64,000 bases of DNA from a virus, in IMG/VR virus record IMGVR_UViG_3300010354_015978, positions 1 through 64,000 of that record. The stretch is one strand, 5' to 3'. The translations under genes were made by a program, and so were the position numbers. Shown here piece after piece: positions 53,405 through 59,759 of the stretch (positions are counted from its first letter, which is position 1; the number at the start of each line of letters is the position of its first letter). Below the pieces are notes generated by a model, which was not told where the DNA came from, did not search any database, and saw nothing but the letters and a program-made list of their open reading frames with translations.

Positions 53405-53800
53405 TCAAAAATTTACCACGAACCTGCGACCACGATACTCAAACATCACGGTCTCGCCTACTTGTCGCTGCACGGGCACAGTGTTGCAGACCTGGCGCTG
53501 TTCCACATTGACCTGATCACGGCCGATGCGTTTGCCCACACCAGCACCCACAAGAGCACCCACCACAGTGGCTGCATCACGACCACGACCGTCGCCCACT
53601 TGGTGACCGATGATACCGCCGGCCACGCCGCCGATCACGGTGCCCACGCCAGAATTGTCACGGGTGACATCTTCCATGTAGCATTCTTGCTGATAGGCAG
53701 TGACCATGCGAGGACGACTCCAGACTACCTGGGCCACGTCTTCCGCTGCCATGGCAGCACCGCTGACTACAAATAGACCAATCGCAAACCACTTTTTCAT
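53405..53800 (-). CDS. Glycine-zipper outer-membrane protein (17-kDa antigen type)
   Basis: 131 aa from ATG 53800 with an AAAGGAG ribosome site. The signal peptide is MKKWFAIGLFVVSGAAMAAE. A glycine zipper follows (GVGTVIGGVAGGIIGHQVGD, then AATVVGALVGAGVGKRIG), typical of the Rickettsia 17-kDa antigen/SlyB group. It has cysteines at about 41 and 107 but no lipobox at the signal cleavage site. In a phage it may strengthen or alter the host envelope, or block superinfection; this is inference. An ATAAATATC late-type box precedes it. Its end is a few bases from the tmRNA acceptor piece. Confidence 0.75.
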   Translation of the reverse strand: MKKWFAIGLFVVSGAAMAAEDVAQVVWSRPRMVTAYQQECYMEDVTRDNSGVGTVIGGVAGGIIGHQVGDGRGRDAATVVGALVGAGVGKRIGRDQVNVEQRQVCNTVPVQRQVGETVMFEYRGRRFVVNF

Positions 53801-53815
53801 GGTGACTCCTTTCTT

Positions 53816-53824
53816 GATATTTAT
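53816..53824 (-). promoter_or_regulatory. Late-promoter-like ATAAATATC box (glycine-zipper gene)
   Basis: Minus strand ATAAATATC at 53824-53816, 15 bases before ATG 53800 with the ribosome site between. It resembles the T4 late consensus TATAAATA. Confidence 0.5.
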
Positions 53825-53883
53825 TACTTTACACAAAACCAATAGGTGCGTCAACCAATTTGGCGCGAAATGGGAAACCTGGG

Positions 53884-54080
53884 TCATGCCCAGGTCTCCT
53901 CGTATTTGATAAGTGCCAGTTGTCTCGCTAACCAAAGCCTGAACAGCACGTAGTCCGAAAGTTGGTCTTGGTGCTGACAGGTCGGGTCGGTGTTGACTTC
54001 TGGCCGCCTATATCCCACATAGATCGATTCGTCGTCAATGTAGTATGCATCATCGACTCTGCCGGCCTGTAGTAGGATAA
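53884..54080 (-). CDS. Probable small protein lacking a standard start codon
   Basis: An open frame ends at 53884 with protein-like sequence YYIDDESIYVGYRRPEVNTD and DYVLFRLWLARQLALIKYEE, which reads like a real conserved C-terminus. After the upstream gene's stop at 54092 there is an AAGG ribosome-like site, but no in-frame ATG, GTG or TTG before the conserved part. A rare start (ATC/CTA), a frameshift with the upstream Ala/Lys-rich frame, or a sequence error are the options. The right boundary is approximate. Function unknown. Confidence 0.35.
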
Positions 54081-54091
54081 ACCTTGAAGGA

Positions 54092-54304
54092 TTACTTCTT
54101 AGCGGTTTCGGCTTTCTTATCAGCAGGCTTGGCCGCTTCGCTTTTGGCAGGCTCGGCCTTCTTTTCAGCAGGCTTGGCTGCAGGAGTGGAAGGTGCAGCA
54201 GCAGCGGGCTTGGCTTCGGCCTTCTTTTCAGCGGGCTTGGCGGGTTCGGCTGCAAAAGCGGTCACAGCAAACATGCTGGCTACGAGAGTTGCTAGGAGTT
54301 TCAT
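54092..54304 (-). CDS. Exported Ala/Lys/Pro-rich small protein, 70 aa
   Basis: Signal peptide MKLLATLVASMFAVTAFAAE, then a low-complexity repeat of KPAEKKAE and PAAKPAEKK type. Such alanine/lysine/proline-rich periplasmic peptides are common in proteobacteria; a phage copy may bind the cell wall or LPS. The AAAGGAAAC ribosome site fits. It follows a terminator-like hairpin (54322-54344). Function not known. Confidence 0.65.
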   Translation of the reverse strand: MKLLATLVASMFAVTAFAAEPAKPAEKKAEAKPAAAAPSTPAAKPAEKKAEPAKSEAAKPADKKAETAKK

Positions 54305-54321
54305 ACAGTTTCCTTTCGGTT

Positions 54322-54344
54322 AAAAACATAGATCCTGTCTATGT
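54322..54344 (-). terminator. Terminator-like hairpin after the 2OG-type gene
   Basis: ACATAGA/TCTATGT stem (54326-54332, 54338-54344) with a 5-base loop, followed on the minus strand by TTTT. A short, AT-rich stem, so efficiency is uncertain. Confidence 0.55.
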
Positions 54345-54371
54345 ACTATATTAAACGCCTTGACCTGCGTC

Positions 54372-54956
54372 CTAGTTGACATCTCTTGGCAGGGGTTTGC
54401 CCAGATCGCTCCACTGTTGATCAGTGACCCCCCGCATGCGCAGGCTGCAGGACACCCGGGGTACTGGCCCGGCATTGACTTGTACGCTGTGTGGAACTTT
54501 GATTTGGATCAAGGTTGGCCGCCGGATCGTGACCCGATGTGTTTCTTGGACATTGTCAAGATCGAATCCCAGATAGGTCACGGGACCGGCACCAATTGTG
54601 CGTCGTGTAGGCTCGGTTCGAGCATGGTAGAATATTGTGTCAGTTTGGTCGGTGTTGAGAATAGGTAAAACCAAACTGTGATCACAATCGCCGGTATCAA
54701 GATGTGGTGACAAGCCGTCTTGATAGGATACAACAATACCAGTACATTTCCAATTGGCCATCAATCCTAAGTCATTGATCATTTTGCGCAGCGACGAGAT
54801 TTTGGTAAATCTGTCAGGTTGCTGGTAGTGCCAATCGTCCAGATAAAAAACTGAGGTCGCTGTTTGATCTTGGATGTTTGGGTGTATCAACGCCAACAGG
54901 TCCTCGCGTACTTGAGGCCAATTCGGATGTTGTAGTTCGATATAGGGGGTTGACAC
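54372..54956 (-). CDS. Putative 2OG-Fe(II)-oxygenase-fold protein, 194 aa
   Basis: GTG start at 54956, 15 bases after the 3' end of tRNA-Val. HLDTGDCDHSLVLPIL (about residues 85-100) gives an HxD pair. TLIQIKVPHSVQVNAGPVP (about 147-165) supplies a distal His, and an Arg follows in PRVSCSLRMR; this is the H-x-D...H...R order of 2OG-Fe(II) dioxygenases. Possible role in protein or nucleic-acid hydroxylation. The match is by motif order only, and a cupin-like protein without activity is an alternative. Confidence 0.55.
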   Translation of the reverse strand: MSTPYIELQHPNWPQVREDLLALIHPNIQDQTATSVFYLDDWHYQQPDRFTKISSLRKMINDLGLMANWKCTGIVVSYQDGLSPHLDTGDCDHSLVLPILNTDQTDTIFYHARTEPTRRTIGAGPVTYLGFDLDNVQETHRVTIRRPTLIQIKVPHSVQVNAGPVPRVSCSLRMRGVTDQQWSDLGKPLPRDVN

Positions 54957-54970
54957 AAGGTACTTATGGT

Positions 54971-55045
54971 TGGTAGGCGGTGAGGGGATCGAACCCCCGA
55001 CCCTCTCCGTGTAAAGGAGACGCTCTACCTCTGAGCTAACCGCCT
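54971..55045 (-). tRNA. tRNA-Val (anticodon UAC)
   Basis: Acceptor AGGCGGT/ACCGCCT, anticodon stem TCTCC/GGAGA with loop TTTACAC, T-arm GGGGGTTCGATCCCCTC, CCA encoded. Last tRNA of the array in transcription order. Confidence 0.95.
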
Positions 55046-55048
55046 AAA

Positions 55049-55126
55049 TGGTCGGAATGGAGGGATTCGAACCCCCGACCCTCTGCTCCCAAAGCAGATG
55101 CGCTAGCCAGGCTGCGCTACATTCCG
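55049..55126 (-). tRNA. tRNA-Pro (anticodon UGG)
   Basis: Acceptor CGGAATG/CATTCCG, anticodon stem TCTGC/GCAGA with loop TTTGGGA, CCA encoded. Its first 24 bases are also the 3' end of the EF-hand gene on the same strand. Confidence 0.95.
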
Positions 55127-55393
55127 GGAAGTGCTGTCAGTGGTAAGTGGGCTGCAACCACGAAACACATAGGCTTTGGCCGTGCGTAGTTCCATGAGGC
55201 TGAGCACACCGTCACTGTTCTTGTCGGCCTGGTCAAACAGGCTCTTGCTGATCTCGCAGTCCAGGCGCAGTTCTTCAAGACTGAGGCGACCGTCCAGATT
55301 CTGATCATAGAGATCTAATCTACGTTCGGTGGCCGACTGGGCCAAGGCCGACACGCTGGCAACGGCCATCAATGACACGATTAACTTCTTCAT
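55103..55393 (-). CDS. Exported EF-hand calcium-binding protein, 96 aa
   Basis: Signal peptide MKKLIVSLMAVASVSALAQS, then two EF-hand loops: DQNLDGRLSLEE (about residues 30-41) and DKNSDGVLSLME (about 57-68), each with Asp/Asn at the calcium positions. Start chosen at ATG 55393 with an AGGAGT ribosome site; a longer frame to 55489 would run through tRNA-Gln. The C-terminus NVAQPG and stop TAG lie inside tRNA-Pro, so the CDS and tRNA overlap by 24 bases. Likely periplasmic; role in infection unknown. Confidence 0.75.
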   Translation of the reverse strand: MKKLIVSLMAVASVSALAQSATERRLDLYDQNLDGRLSLEELRLDCEISKSLFDQADKNSDGVLSLMELRTAKAYVFRGCSPLTTDSTSRNVAQPG

Positions 55394-55419
55394 ATTTGGT
55401 ACTCCTATATAGACCAACT

Positions 55420-55493
55420 TGGCTGGGGTGCATGGGCTCGAACCACGATTAGCGGAATCAAAATCCGCTGTCCTACCATTAGACGACACCCCA
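55420..55493 (-). tRNA. tRNA-Gln (anticodon UUG)
   Basis: Acceptor TGGGGTG/CACCCCA, discriminator G, CCA encoded; anticodon stem GCGGA/TCCGC with loop TTTTGAT. Starts two bases after the stop of the 82-aa gene. Confidence 0.95.
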
Positions 55494-55495
55494 AA

Positions 55496-55744
55496 TTAGT
55501 TTTCGAAACAGCGATAACCGGCCTGATGTTCGAAAGTCAACAGGCCAGCGCGAGGAGAACCTGGACGGGTACAAATCCCCCAATCCGTGCCAAGATCCTT
55601 GCCCAGCGGGCGCCACCACCGACAGCCGCTGGAGCAGTCGGGGTAGTATTCTTCGGGATGGTCCCAACGTTCCACTTCTCCACCGTAGTCACGATAGTCT
55701 GTGGGCAAACGCACCAGGATGTTCCAGTACCCTTTTTCACTCAT
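55496..55744 (-). CDS. Cys/Trp-rich small protein, 82 aa
   Basis: Starts MSEKGYWNILVRLPTDYRDY and contains CSSGCRWWRPLGKDLGTDWG, then CTRPGSPRAGLLTFEHQAG and a late Cys (RCFE). The arrangement of four cysteines, WG-x-C and SPR-x-GLLTFEHQ is seen in small bacterial DUF3027-like proteins as I recall; a metal site is likely. It ends two bases before tRNA-Gln. Function unknown. Confidence 0.65.
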   Translation of the reverse strand: MSEKGYWNILVRLPTDYRDYGGEVERWDHPEEYYPDCSSGCRWWRPLGKDLGTDWGICTRPGSPRAGLLTFEHQAGYRCFEN

Positions 55745-55756
55745 GGGCGTAGTATA

Positions 55757-56191
55757 CTACACCACATATTCATAGTTAATGGTTTCTGGGTTGCTGCGGA
55801 ACACCAAAGCACCATTTCGGAGATGGAACTTGCGCGCCATCTCGGTGGGTGGACTGAGAGTGACGAACCTAGTGATCTCGGGGCGATGTTCGCGGATCCA
55901 ATCGCGCGCCTGGAAAATGAGATCACGCCCGGCTCCGGGCTGATAACTCCATATTGTGTAGAAGATCGCGACCAAGGGATGATCGCAGTCCTGAAAGAGA
56001 TCACGCTCGCTCTCGGGTATGGTGGCCTGATAACTCACACAGGTCACGGCCAGAGCACGGTCTTGGTCCCGGCTCACAAACACATCGCGATTGGGACCTA
56101 TGCGTGTCTGTTGTGGGATGCCGGGACGCACGGGATCTTCCTCTAGCAGTCGGAACAGGTCATCGGTGGTGTTGCGTATAAGATGGAGCAT
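55757..56191 (-). CDS. GNAT-like acetyltransferase, 144 aa
   Basis: ATG 56191 (MLHLIRNTTDDLFRLLEEDP); a TTG lies two codons upstream. The protein has the small GNAT layout, with GAGRDLIFQARDWIREHRPE forming the acetyl-CoA region and a C-terminal LRNGALVFRSNPETINYEY, which matches the F...NG......N-x-E-T-x-NYEY end of phage GNAT proteins. Substrate unknown. Confidence 0.55.
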   Translation of the reverse strand: MLHLIRNTTDDLFRLLEEDPVRPGIPQQTRIGPNRDVFVSRDQDRALAVTCVSYQATIPESERDLFQDCDHPLVAIFYTIWSYQPGAGRDLIFQARDWIREHRPEITRFVTLSPPTEMARKFHLRNGALVFRSNPETINYEYVV

Positions 56192-56231
56192 AATCAACGT
56201 ATATATCTAAAAGATTAAAAAACAACTAGAA

Positions 56232-56308
56232 TGGCCCGGCCGGAGGGATTCGAACCCCCGACCGTGGGATTAGAAATCCCATGCTCTATCCTACTGAGCT
56301 ACGGCCGG
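56232..56308 (-). tRNA. tRNA-Arg (anticodon UCU)
   Basis: Acceptor CCGGCCG/CGGCCGG, anticodon stem TGGGA/TCCCA with loop TTTCTAA, CCA encoded. Reads AGA/AGG codons. Confidence 0.95.
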
Positions 56309-56311
56309 ACA

Positions 56312-56387
56312 TGGAGCGGGAGACGAGGCTTGAACTCGCGACATCCGGTTTGGAAGACCGGTGCTCTACCAACTGAGCTACTCCCGC
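56312..56387 (-). tRNA. tRNA-Gly (anticodon UCC)
   Basis: Acceptor GCGGGAG/CTCCCGC, anticodon stem CCGGT/ACCGG with loop CTTCCAA, CCA encoded. Starts three bases after the YkuK-like gene. Confidence 0.95.
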
Positions 56388-56390
56388 GTA

Positions 56391-56861
56391 TTAGGCCACC
56401 ATGGCGCGCTGCAAGCGATCAGCGGCGTAACTGGCCGCAAACGCATTGGGCTTGACCATGGGGATGACATTGCAGGTACCGCGTATGTAACCAATGGCCT
56501 GCTGTATCACGCAACTGCTGCCGTAGTGATCGTTGGGGTTGATGTCAAGATGCACTTCAACTTCACGATCAGCCAGCACCGGTGACAGTCTTTGATACAT
56601 CTCACTGACACGATAAACTTCGTTCATGAGACGCATGCTGGGCCGGTCCACTCTCTGATCAAAGTCGCGCTCGCGCGAAACTTCGCCAAAAATTTTGCAA
56701 CCGTTGTTGCCATTGACATGCACCACGATGGCCACGGTGTATTCCGCCCACCAGGTATGACGGAAACGATACCTGACGCTATCAGCACCCAAGTACACCC
56801 TGGTGCCAGGTCCCTGTTGTTTAATGAAGTCCTGGACTTCTTGTAGGTTTATTTTTTGCAT
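56391..56861 (-). CDS. YkuK/DUF458-like RNase H-fold protein, 156 aa
   Basis: VYLGADSVRYRFRHTWWAEY (about residues 22-41) has the GxDS start of the YkuK family, RPSMRLMNEVYRVSEMYQRL follows, and VEVHLDINPNDHYGSSCVIQ (about 101-120) has the H-x-DIN-x-N block. The C-terminal MVKPNAFAASYAADR ends as in the family (KP-x-A-x-AS-x-AD). These proteins adopt an RNase H-like fold; a nuclease role is suspected but not proven. The stop is three bases from tRNA-Gly. Confidence 0.75.
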   Translation of the reverse strand: MQKINLQEVQDFIKQQGPGTRVYLGADSVRYRFRHTWWAEYTVAIVVHVNGNNGCKIFGEVSRERDFDQRVDRPSMRLMNEVYRVSEMYQRLSPVLADREVEVHLDINPNDHYGSSCVIQQAIGYIRGTCNVIPMVKPNAFAASYAADRLQRAMVA

Positions 56862-56873
56862 AAGTCACTTGTT

Positions 56874-57455
56874 TTAATCCACGGTGTTGAGAGACGAGCT
56901 CTTGAACCCCACCATGCCGCCTTCCTGCTGGATGCGTTTGATGACATCTTCAAACAGTATGGGGCGATAGTCTGTGTGTTCCACGCACACACAATGATAT
57001 CTAGTGTCAATCACCGGCTGGGCACCGGCATATTTGGCTCGCATCACGCGCCGGTAGTGCAGGTGACCGTGTATGTTACAGCCAAAGCGTCCCAGGCTTT
57101 CTTCATGCACCGGCACATGGCTCAATATCATGCCGTTCATGACATGGTAGCTGCGGATGTCGCGGAAGTGCGCAGCATAGTCATTGAGCTTGAAGATGTC
57201 ATGGTTGCCCTTGATCAAGACCTTGTCGCCCTTGAGACGGCGCAGGATGTTGAGACTGCGTCGATTGATCACGACATCGCCGAGATGATACACTTTGTCA
57301 TTGGGGCGCACGGTTTCGTTCCAACGCTGCACCATGGCTTCGTCCATTTCTTCAACGTCGTCCCAGGGGCGCAGTTTGCTACCGTCATCCCGGGTGAATC
57401 TGCAGACGCCGGTATGGCCAAAGTGAGTGTCACTGACCAGATATACCGCGGGCAT
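56874..57455 (-). CDS. Metallophosphoesterase, 193 aa
   Basis: Calcineurin-like phosphoesterase. VYLVSDTHFGH carries the DxH block, KVYHLGDVV the GD block, VLIKGNHD the GNHD block, ILSHVP the next His and NIHGHLHY the GHxH block. All metal ligands are present. Length is normal for phage and YfcE-type enzymes. AAGGAGA ribosome site before the ATG. Possible substrates are phosphorylated nucleotides, RNA ends or phosphoproteins. Confidence 0.9.
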   Translation of the reverse strand: MPAVYLVSDTHFGHTGVCRFTRDDGSKLRPWDDVEEMDEAMVQRWNETVRPNDKVYHLGDVVINRRSLNILRRLKGDKVLIKGNHDIFKLNDYAAHFRDIRSYHVMNGMILSHVPVHEESLGRFGCNIHGHLHYRRVMRAKYAGAQPVIDTRYHCVCVEHTDYRPILFEDVIKRIQQEGGMVGFKSSSLNTVD

Positions 57456-57466
57456 GATAGTTCTCC

Positions 57467-58063
57467 TTATATGAGTTTGTGCGCAGCCACCATGAACCAG
57501 GCCGGGATGTTGTGCCCCGGCACTGGCATCTGTACGCTGCGAATGCTTTCTATGTCAAGATGTGGTTGCACAGCATCCGCTATGTCAGCAAGACTGCGGT
57601 GACTGAGCTTGGGATCATCGCGGCGTCTTTGCTCGGTGCAGTCTACCACGCTGATGTATCTACCATGTGGTGCAAGATGCCGTGCTGCCGCGGCCACCAA
57701 GGCACTGCGGTCCTGACTGCGATTCAACACCACCATGACTCCGCGTTCAAACACCACGTCAAACTTGCCAAGATCCACACCGGGATCCAGTATGTCCGCA
57801 TGTCGGAAATCTATGTTGGGCCAAGATGCACGACATTGTTGTATGATGTAATCGCTGATGTCCACGGCCACTACATCATGTCCCTGTGATTCTAACCAGG
57901 CCGCATTGTAGCCTTGTCCGCAACCAATCTCCAGAACACGCAGGAAACGCTGTGGCTGCGATGAGAGCCATGCTTCTAGGTCAGCATCATGCACATGGTG
58001 CATCCATGCCGCTGACATCTGCTGCCACTGTTGATTCCAAAATTGTTGTAAAGGTTTGTCCAT
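57467..58063 (-). CDS. SAM-dependent methyltransferase, 198 aa
   Basis: Class I methyltransferase. VLEIGCGQGYNAAWLESQGH (motif I, E-x-G-x-G-x-G) is followed by VVAVDISDYII with the acidic residue that binds SAM ribose, FRHADIL, and FDVVFERGVMVVL. ATG 58063 is used; a GTG at 58075 is possible. The TehB/UbiE-like layout suggests a small-molecule substrate, for example a thiopurine- or tellurite-type methylase, or a step of glycan modification. Confidence 0.8.
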   Translation of the reverse strand: MDKPLQQFWNQQWQQMSAAWMHHVHDADLEAWLSSQPQRFLRVLEIGCGQGYNAAWLESQGHDVVAVDISDYIIQQCRASWPNIDFRHADILDPGVDLGKFDVVFERGVMVVLNRSQDRSALVAAAARHLAPHGRYISVVDCTEQRRRDDPKLSHRSLADIADAVQPHLDIESIRSVQMPVPGHNIPAWFMVAAHKLI

Positions 58064-58111
58064 AGCAAAGGTCACTGTCCTGTGTTTAAGAGCCAGGTGT
58101 GTTGGCCAGGG

Positions 58112-58270
58112 CTACCTGCCCTGCACCCAGCTCTCCTGATCATGCTTATTCCAGAAGCCATCCGGATACCACCCAATTGGGTCGCAGTGGATCGTGGATC
58201 GGTTGCTCCCCTGACAGTTGGGGTATTGCTGGCGAAGCGGTCTTTCGCTCACGACCTTTGCTATGGTCAC
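58112..58270 (-). CDS. 52-aa protein, GTG start
   Basis: Begins (V/M)TIAKVVSERPLRQQYPNCQ and contains CDPIGWYPDGFWNKHDQE. It starts 14 bases after the end of the unusual tRNA at 58284 and has a TATAATTA box directly before the GTG, but no clear ribosome site. The aromatic C-terminal sequence looks like real protein. Two cysteines. Function unknown. Confidence 0.5.
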   Translation of the reverse strand: MTIAKVVSERPLRQQYPNCQGSNRSTIHCDPIGWYPDGFWNKHDQESWVQGR

Positions 58271-58283
58271 ACGTAATTATAAC

Positions 58284-58375
58284 TGGTACCCCGGGCCGGA
58301 GTCGAACCGACATTGGCCAATTATCTGTTGCACACGGGATATAAATCCGCTGTTTTACCATTAAACTACCGGGGC
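58284..58375 (-). tRNA. tRNA with anticodon UAU (Ile, AUA) and a 22-base variable arm
   Basis: Acceptor GCCCCGG/CCGGGGT (G1-U72), D-arm GTTT/AAAC, anticodon stem GCGGA/CCCGT (A31-C39 mismatch) with loop TTTATAT, T-arm GTCGG/CCGGC, CCA encoded. The variable region is 22 bases instead of 4-5, as in Leu/Ser/Tyr tRNAs. Amino acid identity is uncertain. Confidence 0.75.
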
Positions 58376-58381
58376 ATGTCA

Positions 58382-58459
58382 TGGAGCATCGGGTGAGATT
58401 CGAACTCACGAATCGACGGCTTTGCAGGCCGCGCCATTGGACCACTCTGGTACCGATGC
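58382..58459 (-). tRNA. tRNA-Cys (anticodon GCA)
   Basis: Acceptor GCATCGG/CCGATGC, discriminator U, anticodon stem GCGGC/GCCGT with loop CTGCAAA, CCA encoded. Confidence 0.93.
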
Positions 58460-58464
58460 ATGAT

Positions 58465-58539
58465 TGGAGCGGACGGAGGGATTCGAACCCTCGACATTCA
58501 CGTTGGCAACGTGACATTCTACCACTGAATTACGCCCGC
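58465..58539 (-). tRNA. tRNA-Gly (anticodon GCC)
   Basis: Acceptor GCGGGCG/CGTCCGC, anticodon stem TCACG/CGTGA with loop TTGCCAA, CCA encoded. Its 5' end directly abuts the TATAAATATC box of the divergent gene. Confidence 0.95.
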
Positions 58540-58540
58540 T

Positions 58541-58550
58541 TATAAATATC
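58541..58550 (+). promoter_or_regulatory. Late-promoter-like TATAAATATC box (sulfotransferase-like gene)
   Basis: Exact T4 late consensus TATAAATA, only 4 bases from the ATG at 58553 after the trailing C. A T4-like start site would fall on the ATG, giving a leaderless message. Confidence 0.6.
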
Positions 58551-58552
58551 CT

Positions 58553-59140
58553 ATGTTTCAATTCTTCACTAATGGTCGTTTGGCTTGGTTGCGTGTCCTG
58601 AAAAATGCCAGTTCTAGTTATGCTCGTGTGTTCGAAGATCTGGACTGGGAATTACACGATCTCTACAAAACCAAAATTGATACTGACTCTCTGACTTGGT
58701 TTGGTCTACTACGCGATCCCAATGTAAGACACAGCATGGGCATCGTGCAGTATCTCATGGAGCAAAGCCTTCAGGCCTGTCTAGATGAACCACTGTGTCA
58801 TCCCTTGCTGACATCGGCCTGCTTGGATGCACATAGCATGCCCATCACGGCCCAGATACCCGAAAGCATCGTGCATCGGGCACACTGGTTTGTGCTGGAC
58901 CATCCTACGTACGATCATGAGCGACTGTTGAGAAATTTTCTAAGAACTCACAAATTTGAACTGCCACCGGTGCCACGCATACACGAAAGTACCGCGGAAA
59001 AACGACAAATGCAGCAGCGCATCGAAGATCTCAAAAAAGCCAATACCATGGCCTGGTACAAACTACAGATGGTGTTGGGTGCAGATCTCAAGCTCTATCG
59101 ACACAGACTGCAGATGCAGCATCTATACGATACGCCATGA
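58553..59140 (+). CDS. Sulfotransferase-like protein, 195 aa
   Basis: Starts MFQFFTNGRLAWLRVLKNAS; VLKNASSSY corresponds to the PAPS 5'-phosphosulfate loop (PKxGSTS type) and FGLLRDPNVRHSMG to the 3'-phosphate block (RDPxxR). Order and spacing (about 50 residues) fit small sulfotransferases. If active, it would sulfate a sugar or other hydroxyl. It is one of two plus-strand genes inside the minus-strand tRNA region, behind an exact late-type promoter box. Confidence 0.55.
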   Translation: MFQFFTNGRLAWLRVLKNASSSYARVFEDLDWELHDLYKTKIDTDSLTWFGLLRDPNVRHSMGIVQYLMEQSLQACLDEPLCHPLLTSACLDAHSMPITAQIPESIVHRAHWFVLDHPTYDHERLLRNFLRTHKFELPPVPRIHESTAEKRQMQQRIEDLKKANTMAWYKLQMVLGADLKLYRHRLQMQHLYDTP

Positions 59141-59142
59141 AC

Positions 59143-59234
59143 TGGCGGTGAGTGTTGGATTCGAACCAACGGACCCGGTTGCCCAGATCGACAGGTTAGC
59201 AACCTGCTGCTTTCGACCACTCAGCCAACTCACC
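59143..59234 (-). tRNA. tRNA-Ser (anticodon GCU)
   Basis: Class II tRNA with long variable arm; anticodon stem GCAGG/CCTGT with loop TTGCTAA, acceptor GGTGAGT/ACTCACC, CCA encoded. Confidence 0.95.
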
Positions 59235-59236
59235 TT

Positions 59237-59341
59237 TTATTCGTCTTTGTTGCGCCACGGCCACCACATGTAAGCGGTACAGGCCGCTGCGGCGATTGTA
59301 AATGCCAAGATACCAACGATGTTTGCTGCTATGAATTCCAC
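59237..59341 (-). CDS. 34-aa single-span membrane protein
   Basis: GTG start with GAGAGAG upstream. MEFIAANIVGILAFTIAAAA forms a hydrophobic helix, followed by CTAYMWWPWRNKDE as a charged C-terminus. It sits between tRNA-Thr and tRNA-Ser and stops two bases before tRNA-Ser. A small inner-membrane peptide; function unknown. Confidence 0.6.
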   Translation of the reverse strand: MEFIAANIVGILAFTIAAAACTAYMWWPWRNKDE

Positions 59342-59362
59342 TGTTCTACTCTCTCTGTTGTA

Positions 59363-59437
59363 TGGTGCCGGCGGAGAGATTTGAACTCCCGACCAACGGT
59401 TTACAAAACCGCTGCACTACCACTGTGCTACGCCGGC
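59363..59437 (-). tRNA. tRNA-Thr (anticodon UGU)
   Basis: Acceptor GCCGGCG/CGCCGGC, anticodon stem GCGGT/ACCGT with loop TTTGTAA, CCA encoded. Confidence 0.95.
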
Positions 59438-59484
59438 GCGATTTGATTATTATATAGCAAGGCATATGGCCTTGCAATGCTATC

Positions 59485-59577
59485 TGGCGGAAAAGGTGAG
59501 ACTCGAACTCACACACTCCTGTCGGAGCCTTCGGTTTTCAAGACCGCTGCCGCTAGTCCAACTCGGCTAACTTTTCC
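59485..59577 (-). tRNA. tRNA-Ser (anticodon UGA)
   Basis: Class II tRNA with long variable arm, acceptor GGAAAAG/CTTTTCC, anticodon loop CTTGAAA, CCA encoded. Confidence 0.95.
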
Positions 59578-59684
59578 AAGATCCGGTTACCCAGTCCGGA
59601 GCAGGCGTTAGGTCCCTGCGGCGCCTCAGTTCACCCATCCCGATGCCATGCCAAGCAGAGAGCCAGCCGGACGTTCGCTGTGTA
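59578..59684 (-). other. Structured spacer between tRNA-Thr and tRNA-Ser
   Basis: 107 bases without a convincing reading frame. It contains GCAGG/CCTGC arms and two CCGG-containing repeats (GTCCGGCTGG and CTCCGGACTGG on the minus strand). Could be a folded spacer RNA; no known family. Confidence 0.3.
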
Positions 59685-59759
59685 TGGTGCTGATGAGTGG
59701 GATCGAACCACCGGCTTCCTCCTTACCAAGGAGGTACTCTACCACTGAGTTACATCAGC
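59685..59759 (-). tRNA. tRNA-Thr (anticodon GGU)
   Basis: Acceptor GCTGATG/CATCAGC, anticodon stem CCTCC/GGAGG with loop TTGGTAA, CCA encoded. Its first bases contain the TGA stop of the radical SAM gene upstream. Confidence 0.95.
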
